A DNA stretch of 64,000 nucleotides from Rhexocercosporidium sp. MPI-PUGE-AT-0058 (lineage: Eukaryota > Ascomycota > Leotiomycetes > Helotiales). The notes under the pieces were generated by a model. It had not been told where the DNA came from. It saw nothing but the letters and a program-made list of their open reading frames with translations, and searched no databases. The position numbers were made by a program, and so were the translations under genes. This document shows, piece after piece, positions 1 to 11,148 of the stretch. The stretch is from assembly GCA_020746875.1 (NCBI GenBank), contig JAGTJL010000003.1, positions 2,356,001-2,420,000 of the forward strand. The letters are read 5' to 3'. How positions within the stretch are numbered: position 1 is the first letter of the stretch; each line of letters starts with the position of its first letter.

Positions 1-236
1 TGTCTCCACGGCTTGAGGAAATGACCAATAACCCGATTCAGAGCTTCACTCGCACGTTCGTGCCTGAGCCAGAGCCTGAAGCCGTACCCAGTCTCTTCTC
101 CCCCCGTACCTTCGAGTTTCCAAGGTCATCTTTCTTCCCACCACAGCGAGCGTCACTGGCAGCCGATGAAGACCCTCGCAGTCCACCTACGAAGGGAGAA
201 GCGCCCATCACGCGCTCAATCGACGATTTCCTCTGA
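1..236 (+). CDS. 3' end of an unrecognised gene (partial)
   Basis: An open frame enters from the left edge (first full codon at base 3) and ends at a TGA at 234-236, giving about 77 C-terminal residues. The tail is rich in Pro, Ser and Glu and ends in ITRSIDDFL. No domain is visible, and composition suggests a disordered C-terminus. The ATG at 21 is probably an internal Met, because the frame stays open to the edge. An overlapping minus-strand frame looks like a shadow. The upstream sequence would be needed to name it. Confidence 0.55.
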   Translation, partial: SPRLEEMTNNPIQSFTRTFVPEPEPEAVPSLFSPRTFEFPRSSFFPPQRASLAADEDPRSPPTKGEAPITRSIDDFL

Positions 237-1132
237 ACGACGTAAATAGACCTTGACGAGATGAGCAACGACCGAAAAGAACTCTATTGATAGGCTGGCT
301 GGCTGGGTTGGATGACAGGGTTGGCAAGACTTGATTAATAGCGAGCTATACCACTTTATTTGAGATGACCATATATTTACTGTCCTTCAGAGACAGTGAC
401 CACCATTCCTTTGTTTTTGGAAAAGAAATCTACGCGGGGTATTGGGAACAGGGAATTGTGCTTTTTCTGCTGGCGTTAAGAGTACACGTCTTTTCCCATT
501 CTCATCTACCTTCCTGGATGGGTGAATGAATGAGAGGCGGTTGGAAACAGGCGTTTGTTGTGTTGCGAGCCGAATCAAACCGAATCGAACATCGATGCAT
601 AGTTGGCGTTTTTCTTTTGTAGCGAGGAAGTGGTTGATGAGTGGGCGAGGGAGGAGGGAGGTGGGTGGTGGGTGGTGGTGTGATGAATGGCAGGCCGATT
701 ATATAGACCGAGCCGACACAAGTGTAAAATGTAATGAGCGCCTATTGAGTTGTGGAAGTGGGAAGGGAAGAGAAGAGAAGGGAAGGGAGAAAAGATGAGA
801 GAAACAGGCTTGGAATATGAAGAACTTCCTGGCTGTCCATTGTGCCTGTGTTTGTGATGTCCTCCACTCGCTACGGCTGAATGTTGGGTTTTGAAGATCG
901 TGATTTCGATGTGTTCTGAATGTCGAATATTGAATGTAACACAGGATTCGCCTGGGTGGATACTGGCACAGAAATCTAGAAAGCGTCGGGAAAATCATGG
1001 GAGAGGAGACAGGTGATGTTCGGTGCGCTGGCTTGTAAACACTAAGATCCACCTGGGACGTCTTTTCAATCCTAGGGACCGGTAGAGTGAGTGAGTCATG
1101 GATTTCCAGCTTCGTGCCAGCAGGATATCAGT

Positions 1133-1165
1133 CATACATACATACATATATATATACATATATAC
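1133..1165. repeat. CATA/TA microsatellite
   Basis: Direct reading shows CATA units grading into TA dinucleotides over about 33 bp. Slippage-prone; no function inferred. Confidence 0.8.
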
Positions 1166-1504
1166 GTACCTCCCATATTCTCGCCTAGTTCAGGACTCCT
1201 GAGAGTCCTGATCCGACCCAGAGCCAAGACTAGGACTTCGCACGTGGTGTCACCTTCGATCGATGGACCGAGATCAGGGACTGCCGAGGGAATGTGGGAA
1301 GATACAAGAGAACAGGGAATTAATTGTAAGTCGAGAGCGAGCGAGCGAGCAGGGTGAAGTGACGGGAGCAGAGCAGAAGTTTGAGAAAGGAGGGCAATAA
1401 ATGATGAGATAGATGGATTCGAAATAAAGTGAGTTGAGTTAATTTGAGTTCGGGAGGGGAGGCTTACGCGGACACTTCTTGATCCTGTCCGGTACGGTAG
1501 GCTT

Positions 1505-1524
1505 GACTGACTGACTGACTGACT
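1505..1524. repeat. (GACT)5 microsatellite
   Basis: Five perfect tandem copies of GACT. The same unit recurs at 44583-44598, and a TGTC-type run lies at 7089-7110, so tetranucleotide repeats are a general feature of gaps in this window. Confidence 0.85.
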
Positions 1525-1924
1525 ACCTTAGCGAGAGCAAGCAATTGGAACGAGGAGTTAGAAGATTTGGAAGCGAAGCGACTGGGCTGTTGAGTGACAT
1601 GCCAATAGATGTTTGGACTTCATTTCTCCTCTACATTGTTTCTCTATCCCTTCTACCTCTCTAGGTTTGTTTACTTTCTTTTGTTAAGCTGTGGTATGCT
1701 GTGATCAGGTCTTTCCATTCCCGTCAAATGATTCCCAATCTAATCCAACGGATACCCTTCTTCAACATGAGGAGGCAGGAACCATACCCCATAACGCCAT
1801 GTGCCTATGCAATCAAGCAATTAAGCCAGCAAGTAAGGAAATCCATCCACTATTTCGTATGTACAACCTACCACCCCTCAACTTTCCCGGTCTAGTAGGC
1901 GAGTAAGTGCATAAACTAACGAGT

Positions 1925-3403
1925 CTACAACTCCTTCTTCGTCTCGAGCATCTTCGCCTTATCCTTCGCCGCCTTCTCCCGACGAGTAATAATCCCCTCA
2001 GCTCCAATACCACCAAACACAAGCCCAACACCCATCCACTGCTTGCCGCCGAGGCTGTGACCGAACCAGACGACGGAGAGGATCATGGTGAGCATTTTGC
2101 GGGTGACGGTTATGGTTACGAGGAGGAGGGAGGAGAACGTTGAGAGTGTGTAGACTATAATTGTGTGTTAGTCTCGGATTCAATGTTGGGTTTGAGGTGA
2201 GTTTGGCAACTTCGGTATGTCTTGTTGATTTTCTTGGTGGGTAGCGAGGAAGCGAGGAAGGACAAACTTACAAATAAATACCTGCCCAACAGCACCACAG
2301 ATCGCAAAACCAATAACATCATACCACACACTAGGATGTCTAGCCATGAAGCCCAATGCAGCAGCGAACTCCCCGCCGCCACCAGACGTCAGATCCATAC
2401 CGAGATACTCTCCCACGCCAGTATGTACCAAGTACGGCGAGAGAGCCAGGTACGAGAAGGTAAGCAGCGTGCTCATGATGTTGTTCGCGCACATCATCTG
2501 CGGTCCCTTGTACGGCTGGAAAGTCTGGAAGATGTAATCCTGTGTGGTGTTCGTGAGGCCATCAAACAAAAGATTGATTCCCAGGAGTAAGAGACCCCAT
2601 GTACTATTCCTGTCTGGGTTGATGGACGCTTTTGATGGTTTGGAATGCGCTTTTCCTGAGCCAGCATGGAGAGTGAAGACAGCTACTCCAGAGGTGACGG
2701 CCAGCACGACGAGGTATTTGTAGAGCGGGTATCGGCGCTGGAAGAGCGTGATGTGCAGGAACATGACAGGCAGGAGCTTGCATGATTTCGCGAGGATGAA
2801 GGTTATGTAGTCGATGTGAGCGAGGGATGCGTAGCCGAAGGGAGAGGCGAGAGAGGATGTGACGGCGACGAGGAAGAGGGGGACGATGATGCGTCGGTTG
2901 GGGAAGATGGGTGCTGTCGCTGAGCCTTTGGTGTCGTATCGTAGGTAGACGTATCCGACGAGTGCAGCGAAGATGGATTGTACTGTGTTGAGGAAGACGG
3001 GGAATTTGAAGAGTTCGGGAGATTTCGCAGGTCCGTATGGTGTGGTCGTAAGTCTTTCTTGTAGAAGTGCCCAAGTGAGACTGTTTTGAAATTTAGCATT
3101 GATTCTCTTGTCTTAGTAGTTTTGGTTGTGGTTGTATAACTGTTCCACGACTTATCGAAGTAGTACTTACAACGACCCATAAATACCACCAACGGCAATC
3201 AAGAACTGCAATGCGCCCGCCTCTTTAACACCTGGAACGACTTTCTCCAGCACTTTCTCAGCTGCGCTTCCATTCAAAGCCCCATTCCCATTGATCTGAA
3301 TATCCGAATTCCTCGATTTGCGACTCGGCGTCACATCCACCTTGCTGGTATACTCGGAAGAAGGCTCCCTCCTCAAAGGCGTAGCTTGTTTCGTTCTCGC
3401 CAT
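1925..3403 (-). CDS. HUT1: UDP-galactose/nucleotide-sugar transporter, HUT1/SLC35B1 family
   Basis: Multi-pass ER membrane transporter of the SLC35B1/Hut1 family, linked to supplying the ER lumen with nucleotide sugars or ATP. Exons in transcript order are 3171-3403, 2272-3080 and 1925-2154, with introns of 90 and 117 nt. The joined frame is 423 aa, the usual family size. Splicing restores the family-like strings GGIYGSFLTWALLQERL and GQVFIFYTLSTF across the two junctions. Repeated hydrophobic segments follow a hydrophilic N-terminus of about 60 aa. The protein ends in KKEL, a dilysine KKxx-type signal fitting ER retrieval of a membrane protein. The gene is divergent from the coactosin gene, with 548 bp between start codons. 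Family call is confident; the exact substrate is not readable from sequence. Confidence 0.9.
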
Positions 3404-3951
3404 TGCACTCTCTTCTTCTCTTCAAAACTTTCAAAAAGAACGACGTTGAAAACTGAAAAGCCTTTCAATACCAAACGAGGAACTGTGAAAAGGAAAGAGT
3501 GTTCAATTGAGCCGGCAGGAAACAATGGGCGTGAAGTCAAGTCGTAGCTTGAGAAGGCTGAGGGACAAGCTGGCCACAATTATCTGGACCCTGCCGCTTT
3601 TCCACTTCGAGCACGCGGGATGGCGGTGAAGAACGGCATGAAAATGCACTCGCTCTAGATCCTGGTGGGATCTGACACAAGGTTGTTACTTTACTTTCCT
3701 TTACGGCCTTCCCCCATACTTCGCGTTTACTGTCTATTCATTTTCTCTCAAAGCAATCAATTCAATCTTCACTATCTATCTCCACAGTCCGCAATCCTCT
3801 CTTCTCCCAACTCAGTCACCAACAACCACAGATTGCGGGCTGTATCTATTCCCCAATACCCCAAAAAAACCAACCCCACTTCACCCCTCGAATCCCAATC
3901 CAACTCCCCCTCCCTCATCCAAGCCAATTCACCTACACGAGAAAGCCCACC

Positions 3952-4392
3952 ATGTCCGGCGTCGACTCCCCCGAAATCCTCTCCGCCTACGACGCCGTCC
4001 GCTCCGACAAAGACCCCACCAACTACCTCATAGTATCCTACGCCTCCGCCGTGGGCGACAAGCTACAACTCAGCTCAACCGGAACAGGCGGGCTGAGTGA
4101 ACTATCAGAGAAGCTCGATCCGTCACAAGCACAATACGCGTACGTGCGGGTGGAGTACGCGAACGATACCGAGAGCAAGAGGGTAAAGTTCGTGCTGGTA
4201 ATCTGGATTGGGGAGGGGACTAAGGTGATGCGGAAGGCCAGGGTGAGTATTGAGAGTGGGGCTGTGAAGAGGGTCTTAGGACATCATAGTATTCAGGTGG
4301 ATGCGAGGGATAAGGGGGATCTGGATGAGAAGGATATTGTGGTTAGGTTGAGGAAGGCGGGTGGTGCAGATTATAATGGGGGGAGGGGGTAA
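3952..4392 (+). CDS. Coactosin-like actin-binding protein (ADF-H domain)
   Basis: Intronless frame of 146 aa, the usual size of coactosin. One ADF/cofilin-homology domain fills nearly the whole protein: an N-terminal helix (SPEILSAYDAVRSDKDPTNY), a central strand region with YAYVRVEY and FVLVIWIGEGT, then KVMRKARVSIESGAVKRVLG and a VDARDKGDL segment. Coactosins bind F-actin and oppose capping in the cytosol. The start follows a long pyrimidine-rich, poorly coding leader with the context CCACCATGTCC, a good fungal start. The tail is Gly-rich. Divergent partner is the HUT1-type transporter. Confidence 0.92.
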   Translation: MSGVDSPEILSAYDAVRSDKDPTNYLIVSYASAVGDKLQLSSTGTGGLSELSEKLDPSQAQYAYVRVEYANDTESKRVKFVLVIWIGEGTKVMRKARVSIESGAVKRVLGHHSIQVDARDKGDLDEKDIVVRLRKAGGADYNGGRG

Positions 4393-5335
4393 GATGGTAG
4401 GTAGATAGATGGGTGTGATGTTGTATATTGGGGGCGGATGTCTAAAGCGGTGGGCGTTATGGAGGTGGTTGACTGGAGCATTTGCTGGGAGTAGGTTGGA
4501 TACTTGAACCGGGCATGTCTATCAGCTTGTGGCTTCTACATCAGCAATCTCATGAATAGAAGAGTATTTTGATCTTAGAATTTGAGTCTCTGCCCATGAG
4601 ACAATTCTTCTGAGTAGTTTCCACTTTGGTCATTCTGCTGCATAATGAGTTCACTAGCACACTGTCGCTTTCAAAATCAACGTCTCGTGACTTGTTCATT
4701 GCTCATATTGCCTAGTCTATGAACAAATCTGCGTGCACCACCTAGCCCCTTCGGAGATCAGGATGTCGATATGACCGCATGAAGACTAGCCAGACGAGAG
4801 TCGAATGGGACCGTTTTGGGGATGTTGTGTTGCGAGGGAGCGAGCTCGAGAGTCGAGAGTCCAGACGTACTGGTTTGGAGTGGGGGCAATGTAGTTTCGT
4901 GACTTGGAGAAGAAGTAGGGTCATAGCCGCATGAATGACGAGATTAGGACGATTCTCGTGCGTTCGAGGGAGGACGTCGGAATAACAGAGAAGTCAAGAC
5001 AGTGTGTCGGTGTCTAGAGTTGTTGAATGTCAAGGCGAATCGTCTGAATCGAATATCGAGGGGAGTGACAGTTGAGAAATAGGCGCTACCTGAAGTACAC
5101 ACCATCAAGTGCCGCTGATGACCGTAAATTCGTAAAGTCCATGTCGTAAAAGGAAAGGAAAACATCGATAAAGTGCCAGGAGTGCTTTTGGTAGAAAAGA
5201 ATCGAATCATTAAAAGAGTCGCTGCAGACGTCTAAAGATTCATCGCAGTATCAGCCTTGCGGCAAGTCAGATCTGGAAGAATCGAGAGTGCTGGTCCGCA
5301 TGGAAAGAAAAATGGAAAGCGAAAAGGTTCACATC
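4393..5335. other. Gene-free gap between convergent genes
   Basis: Tail-to-tail gap between the coactosin and KH-protein genes. I see only short non-credible frames on both strands; it should hold two 3' UTRs. Confidence 0.6.
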
Positions 5336-6494
5336 CTAATCCTGGGCGTTGCCTTGGCTTCGGCGCATCTTCTCAGCCTCGAGGTTCTCGTATAACAAGT
5401 AAAGAGCGGTCTCGTTGGCCTTAGCGCTGCCCATGATGGTAAACATACGCTCACCAGTGTCATCATGGGGTGCCTTGGCAATGCTGATGCGGGCTCCGGA
5501 AGTCTTGCGGATCTCACTGATCTTACTACCAGCTCGGCCAATGATACATCCAACCATGTCAGATGGAATGCTGATGTTCTGAGTCTGGAGCTCCTCTCCA
5601 TTCTCATCATGGGTAGGGGGTCCACGTTGCGCAGCATCGGAATCGGAGCGGCGGTTGTTATAGGATCGGGGAGCGCTCTCACTGAAGTCGTTGCCGTTGC
5701 CAGTGCGCATGACACGGTTGTTGCTGTAGTTGTCACGACCATTACCAGCGCTCTGTCCCATGCTTGGTCCTCCACCTGGTTGGGTTCGGACAACCGGGTT
5801 GTATAAGACGGTACCAGTACCTCGCTGCCAATCATCCACCAAGCACTTGCAAATCTCCCAAATAGCCTTTTGAATGCCCTCAGGGTTGCCTTGAACTTCG
5901 ACGATGCGCTCAGTTGATTGAGGGAGCATTTCCTTCTGTGCGACCATGCGAACGCCGGAAACGTCCTGGATATGCTTGATCTTGAGACCTTGTCGACCGA
6001 TGATCGTACCCATCTGATTGTGCGAGATCAAGAGCTTGATTGCTAGTGCGAAGTCAGCATGTTGCTCATCAAAGAGGTGAGAATGACTTACGGTGGGTAC
6101 CAGTAGTAGAAACTACACCTCCCATGCCCATCTGTGGTGCACCCTCCAACAAAGCCTTTGCGACAATAGCATAAGCCTTTGAGATAGCCTCACATCCTCC
6201 AGCGATTGTCAAGACACGGTCATGGACACCTTGGACGACCTTGCTAACACCAGCCTTGACCCCAGTCTCGTCACGGAGATCCGCAACATTCTTGCCGCCC
6301 TTGCCAATGATGACACCAGCTTCCTTGGAAGAAACAATGGCACGTAGGGTGAGTTGCGACTCAGCATACTCTTCTTCGGTCTTGGGGAGAGGTTCGCCGT
6401 CAGGTCCAAGTCGGCCTTCATCGTTGACGTTGAGGTTGTTCATGCTATCATTGAGCTCGTCGCCATTGGGCGCGTTGTCTTGAGGGGAGGACAT
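5336..6494 (-). CDS. Three-KH-domain RNA-binding protein (PCBP/Rnc1/PBP2-like)
   Basis: Exons 6092-6494 and 5336-6042, with a 49-nt GT-AG intron; 369 aa. Three KH domains are each marked by the GxxG loop: IIGKGGKNV near residues 62-70, IIGRQGLKI near 148-156 and IIGRAGSKI near 301-309. The intron lies just before KH2, and splicing gives the junction GTHPIKLLISHNQMG. A Gly/Asn/Arg-rich linker of about 80 residues separates KH2 from KH3. The family binds C/U-rich single-stranded RNA and affects mRNA stability and translation; yeast Pbp2 and fission yeast Rnc1 share this architecture. The acidic N-terminus (about 45 aa) looks disordered. Which yeast protein is the true orthologue cannot be decided here. 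Confidence 0.9.
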
Positions 6495-8161
6495 GCTGAG
6501 GTGGGAAGATTGTAGTTGGGTTCGGTGAGCAATGGGTGAGGTTGTTGAAGAGACGTCACTTGTGATCGGTCAACTAAGGCCTTTTACATGTCAGCAGGTT
6601 GACCAAAGCGTGAAATGCGAAGATCAAAGATGAATAGGAGGTGTTTGAAAGCGTCTCATGAAAGAAAGTGACGCGTTAGATGCATGACATACCGTGTTGA
6701 GTCTCTGGTAGAGTGCGGGGGTTGTTTGTGGGAGGCGTTGGTGGATTTGAGGAAGTGGGGTGGGAAGATCGGATGCGGAAGGAAGAAGAGATCGCGATGT
6801 GAGTGTCGCGAAGCAAGAGGCGGTAGGTAGAGTTGGATGAGGAGGAGGAAAGGGGTGAAGGTAGGGAGGTGAGGTGAGGGTGGAGGTGAAGAGGGTGCAG
6901 GTGTGCAACGGGGATTGTGATGTAGAGAAGAGGTGGAGGAGGAGGAAGGAGAGTCGCAGTCGCAGGACAAAGGTTTTTGATATTATCGCTTCGAGGCTAG
7001 TCCTCTTTGGAATTAGTGCGCTGAATCGCGGGGTTCACATCACCTCCCTCGTTTAACATCAGGCGAGTGAAGTGCACAAGGGTCTGTTTGTCTGTCTGTC
7101 TGTCTGTCTGACTGATTGACTGACTCTGAGAGAGAGGGAACGGCTGTGGGCTGGAGGGGGTTGAGTGAGTGAGTGGAAGCTGAGTCTCTACAATTCAGTG
7201 CACTGCAGTGCGGTGCAGTACTATGAGGAGCCACCAGAGCCCACCAACGCCAGTCCCGGTCCACTGGAGAACTTCCGGCTGGGAATCAGAGAACTCTCGA
7301 GCTCAAGGGTGCCGTGCGGGCATGGCTAGCATGCCATGGGATCTGGCTTCTGGCTTCTGGCTTATGGGCCCGCATCCAGGCGGCCATGAAGCAGCGTATC
7401 AGAGTTGCAGTGCCTCGTGGGCCGGCCTGGCTGCTCGCCCCAAGGTGTGTGAATTCCGCGTGCAGGACCAGGACCGGGACCAGGACCATCTGCAGAGAGC
7501 CATCACTGCAAAATCCCAGTCAGGGCCTCTCATTGGCTCTATTCTCCTATTTTTTCAACCAATTGCCTCACATAATTGCTTCTCTGGATTCACGGAATGG
7601 ATCCGCAGACGAGTGCTTCACACTATCACATGGTTCACTAGTCATCCTTTAGTTGACCCCAATATTGAAGTACTGGACCGGCCGGCGAGGAGAAGAGACA
7701 TTGTCTTTTATATAGGCCGAGAAACCAATTGATTGTCCTCTGGCTTGATACTACGTCAATTCACCCGCAGTACGGCTCGAAAGGCATGATTGGGAATCAG
7801 TGGTTGGTCACAATTGCCTTGCGACCGATTTGGGATTAAGATGTGACATATAGTGGTGTCCTACAACCCGGGCTGCGTGTGGATTGCATTCGGCGTGGGT
7901 GCACCGCATGTCCCTTCTGCAGTAGCCAGCCTTGGAAGGAACTGCAGCCGACTCCTCTCTCTAGACGGATCCCTCATTGTATGCCTAGTTTGCAAGTCAC
8001 TGAATATCGGGAGAGCTATCTCTTTGACATATGACCGTCAGATTTACGCATATCATCTGATTCTCGTCCGTGGGGTATCCGAGCACAACGGGCGATGTAC
8101 ACGAGAGCCAGGGTACTTCATTGGTACTCCTACACTTGTTGATTTGCGTTCTGAGAGGTCT
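6495..8161. other. Intergenic stretch between KH gene and TBC gene
   Basis: No convincing gene. The first roughly 500 bases upstream of the KH gene are pyrimidine-rich on its sense strand and could be a long 5' leader. A TGTC-type run lies at 7089-7110. A long plus-strand frame at 7208-7732 is low complexity with no domain and is not accepted. Confidence 0.55.
7089..7110. repeat. (TGTC)n microsatellite
   Basis: About five tandem TGTC/TCTG units followed by imperfect GACT units to about 7125. Confidence 0.8.
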
Positions 8162-10687
8162 CTACGACTTTTCCTTGCTGCCTTTCATTGATCCCAGATT
8201 GAAGACGTCTTCCGAGTCCTCTAGCAATAGTGGTCCTGAACTTGATTCCCCTCCATCGTCGCCAAACAAGAACGCCGCCTTTTCCCGGTTCGGACCTGAA
8301 GTTGGGCGTCTCCCAGATTTGAGGAATGGTGAGACTGAATTTGGTGGTGAAGATTTTGCGGAAGATGATGAGGGCATATCTGGTTCTAGCATCCATGAGA
8401 AGCTAGATTGTGCAATACTTGATCGAGTTGGTACTGGTGCTTTAGGTCTTGAAGATAATGGTAGATCTGCCTTCTCAGTGGTTGTTACTGGGACATTTAT
8501 GGTGGGAGTTGGTGGTGCTCGCTCGGGAAGAGTATCTGCACTCGCTGCGACGACTGGCATCGGAGCGGATTTCAAAGATCCGCTCGCTGCGTTCTCTATA
8601 GGTATTTGAGCCTCTGGTTTTGGAGTGGTCAACGCTGGCGGTTCCGGCGTTGCCTTTTTCAAAGAGGTCTCGGGTGGGGGTTGTGGGGTGGACGCGGGTA
8701 TCGGAGATTCTGAATTTGGGGGGGTGGGATGTAACTCTGGAAGCGGCATTGTAGAGTCCTCCAAGTAGACCTTGACAAATTCCACTTTGGCAATTGCCAG
8801 ATCCATTGCCTGAACATACTTGTCCTTATCTCCGTCGGGTGACATTGATACAATTCGAAGGTCATTCATAGCCTCTTCGAGCATTCGTGCAAGTTGCCGA
8901 TTGCGAGCCAATATGGCTGTTACCGAAGCCCTTGGATTTGGGATGGACCTGCCTTCATCCAGTGACCATCTCATGACATCGGACGTCCGCCTAGGATTGT
9001 TTCGCGAAACCTGAAGTCCTTGCATATTCTTCTTTACCTCGCCGACTGCGTCTCGAACAGCTTGATTGATGCCAAGTCGCTCTCCTCTTTCGAAGACACC
9101 TTTCGCTGCTCCTTGGAAAATGGCTTCAACTCCACCTTGTTGCTGTAAAAACCTTGCGGGTGATGGAAGTGGTGATTTTGTTCTAGATAGCGCGCGTCTT
9201 GGACTCAATGATTCACCGAGGGGCGTTGAGGGTCGTGAGTCCGACGAGCGCAGAGCGGGTGTTCTCCCACTGTACTTGCTGATGATATGCGCACCACCAG
9301 CGGCACTAAAGTTATCCCGAAGAAAGATGGCATCGTCCACAAATGTCTGGGGGCCATTTGGAGTGACGGGAGAAGGATACTTGAGTAGCAACATCAGGGC
9401 AAACGAGTAATTTGCCTCGAGCACTGGCGAAAGGTTAGGCTGGTTTCTTCCTCGAGTCGGGATCACGTACGTTGCCATCGAATTCTTAAAAGCATGGCTA
9501 CGCATACCATATCAACTAAGTCAAGTCCAGGGTCTTCAGCTAACAGAGTATCCCACAATGCTAATAGATCATCAAATGGGAACTCTCGTCCGAAGAGTAG
9601 TCGAATCCATCGTCTGTAGTCATCAGCCTCCTTTGAGTTTCTGAATCTTCGAGGCGACTTACATCAAGAAAATCTGGGGTAGAACTTCAATATCGGTCAG
9701 ATGATTCGCGAGTTCTGGATCCAAATGGGCGAGGTAGACCTCATGTATTCGTTTACTTCGTTCTACAATTGGCGAGGCTCCTTGCTGAGGGGTCCCAGAA
9801 CCTGTTGCAGTTGGCCTTCTGTCTGGCTCACCTAATTCATAAAATGATTTTGCTGTTCTCATGACCAAGGAGAGTAAAGTGAAGGCATCATGCTCGATGT
9901 AAGCAGGGTCTAGAGTGTGCTTCATGAGCAGATCTGATTCGGAAATGATACCTGGATTGCCTTCGCGCCCATAATCTATAGCATCCTCCTCTACTACCCA
10001 AAGAATGGGAGCCAGAACTTCGTGCATCCCTTGCCGATATCCGACATCCTGATTGATCTTGCAGAATATGAATAATATGTCGAGTAGAATTCGTTGGGTC
10101 TCAGGTCGTCGAAAGTATGGTTCTTCCGGCATGCAGCGCTCGACATCTTGGAAGATCTCTGCTCGTATTTCCTCATCCTGCCGTAGGGTATTCCATGGTG
10201 ACTGAATGTCTCAGCATTATCCAGTGACAGCGGAACATCACTAGCTTGACTAGAACCTACATGTTGATCGTCATCCAAAGGATCTAATGCAGACCCAAGC
10301 TCATCCGGATTCTCAATGTACCGCAACAGATGTTCTCGGAGAGAAGTGTAAGCACTTCGAGAGTCATCCAAGGCCCGTGACCAGCTCGTGATATCGGTGG
10401 TCTGAAAAAGCAGAAAAGTCTAGAGCAGAAGGGTTAACTTCTTGCTCGAACAGGACTAGTCATACATGACAAGACAAGATAGGACAAGACGTGCCTTCCA
10501 GCAGACGGAACGAAGGCCAGATATGCAGGGACTGTTGTCACTATCGACCTTCACCGACTTCTTGAAGCTATCAAGGCTTGCAGCATGGCTTGTTGTGACC
10601 TGCCATCGGTTTCTGAGACACGGGTTAGCATACGAAGCCGGGCTTGGATACGCAGGATTCTCACCTTGATTCTTCCAAAGACCGCAT
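8162..10687 (-). CDS. TBC-domain Rab GTPase-activating protein (TBC1D5-like)
   Basis: Six exons: 10665-10687, 10495-10612, 10261-10419, 9663-10201, 9471-9613 and 8162-9423; 747 aa. The first exon codes only MRSLEES plus part of an Arg codon, and the next gives the TBC entry motif GLRSVCWK (residues 40-47). The TBC domain shows the arginine finger in IFQDVER (Arg122) and the glutamine finger in GYRQG (Gln157), so it should be catalytically competent. Later exons give IFLIRWIRLLFGREFPFDD and a helix-rich end, then a Ser/Pro-rich disordered tail of about 300 aa ending near a DDGGES acidic patch. TBC proteins accelerate GTP hydrolysis by Rabs; TBC1D5 acts on Rab7 with retromer. Intron 2 (10420-10494) seems to start with GC rather than GT. 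Divergent neighbour starts 461 bp away. Confidence 0.88.
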
Positions 10688-11148
10688 TACTACGGGGAAT
10701 ACAGTCAATGTTAAGAAGTATTTCAGAAATCTAGTCCTGATGTTGATTTTGCGGCTGGAGAACTGCAGCACGGGTCATCAGCCCTGCCTGCCCGTGCCTT
10801 GCTTGAAGCACGCTAAAGTACTGTAGGGGGAGAGCGGATCCAGCCAATCCCACGAGGGCGGGTCTGGGCACTCAGCCTTCTGCCCCTTCAGCCTCCAGGT
10901 GGGCAAACCTACTCGTCGATGCCCCCACGGCACATCCAACAAGAGGAAAGGCGAGCTCTTCGCTTGCGGAATATATCCAAACTTGTGTTCCCGTTCGAAA
11001 CGATCTGTCTGGGTGGAATCGCTTGTTCAACAAAGAGTTCCCGGAGTCGCCGCAAGCAGCCGCGCTGCCATGATCCACTCGATGACTTAAATATCCCCAA
11101 GAGGATTAAATTCTCACTGCCACGCCATATCTCCCACTGTTGCTCGCC

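Larger units (their letters stand above)
237..1924. other. Intergenic stretch with microsatellites
   Basis: No convincing gene; the short frames here are composition-driven. It holds a TA/CA-rich microsatellite at 1133-1165 and five perfect GACT units at 1505-1524, plus G-rich and GA-rich runs around 640-790. It should contain the 3' UTRs of the left-edge gene and of the convergent transporter gene. Confidence 0.6.

Noticed and set aside
7208..7732. 174-aa plus-strand frame
   Set aside because: Low-complexity, Trp/Gln-heavy, no domain, no plausible splice partner; composition matches the flanking non-coding DNA.
11140..11148. Upstream start for the WGDF-motif protein
   Set aside because: The codon at 11140 is TTG; ATG at 11149 is the first start.
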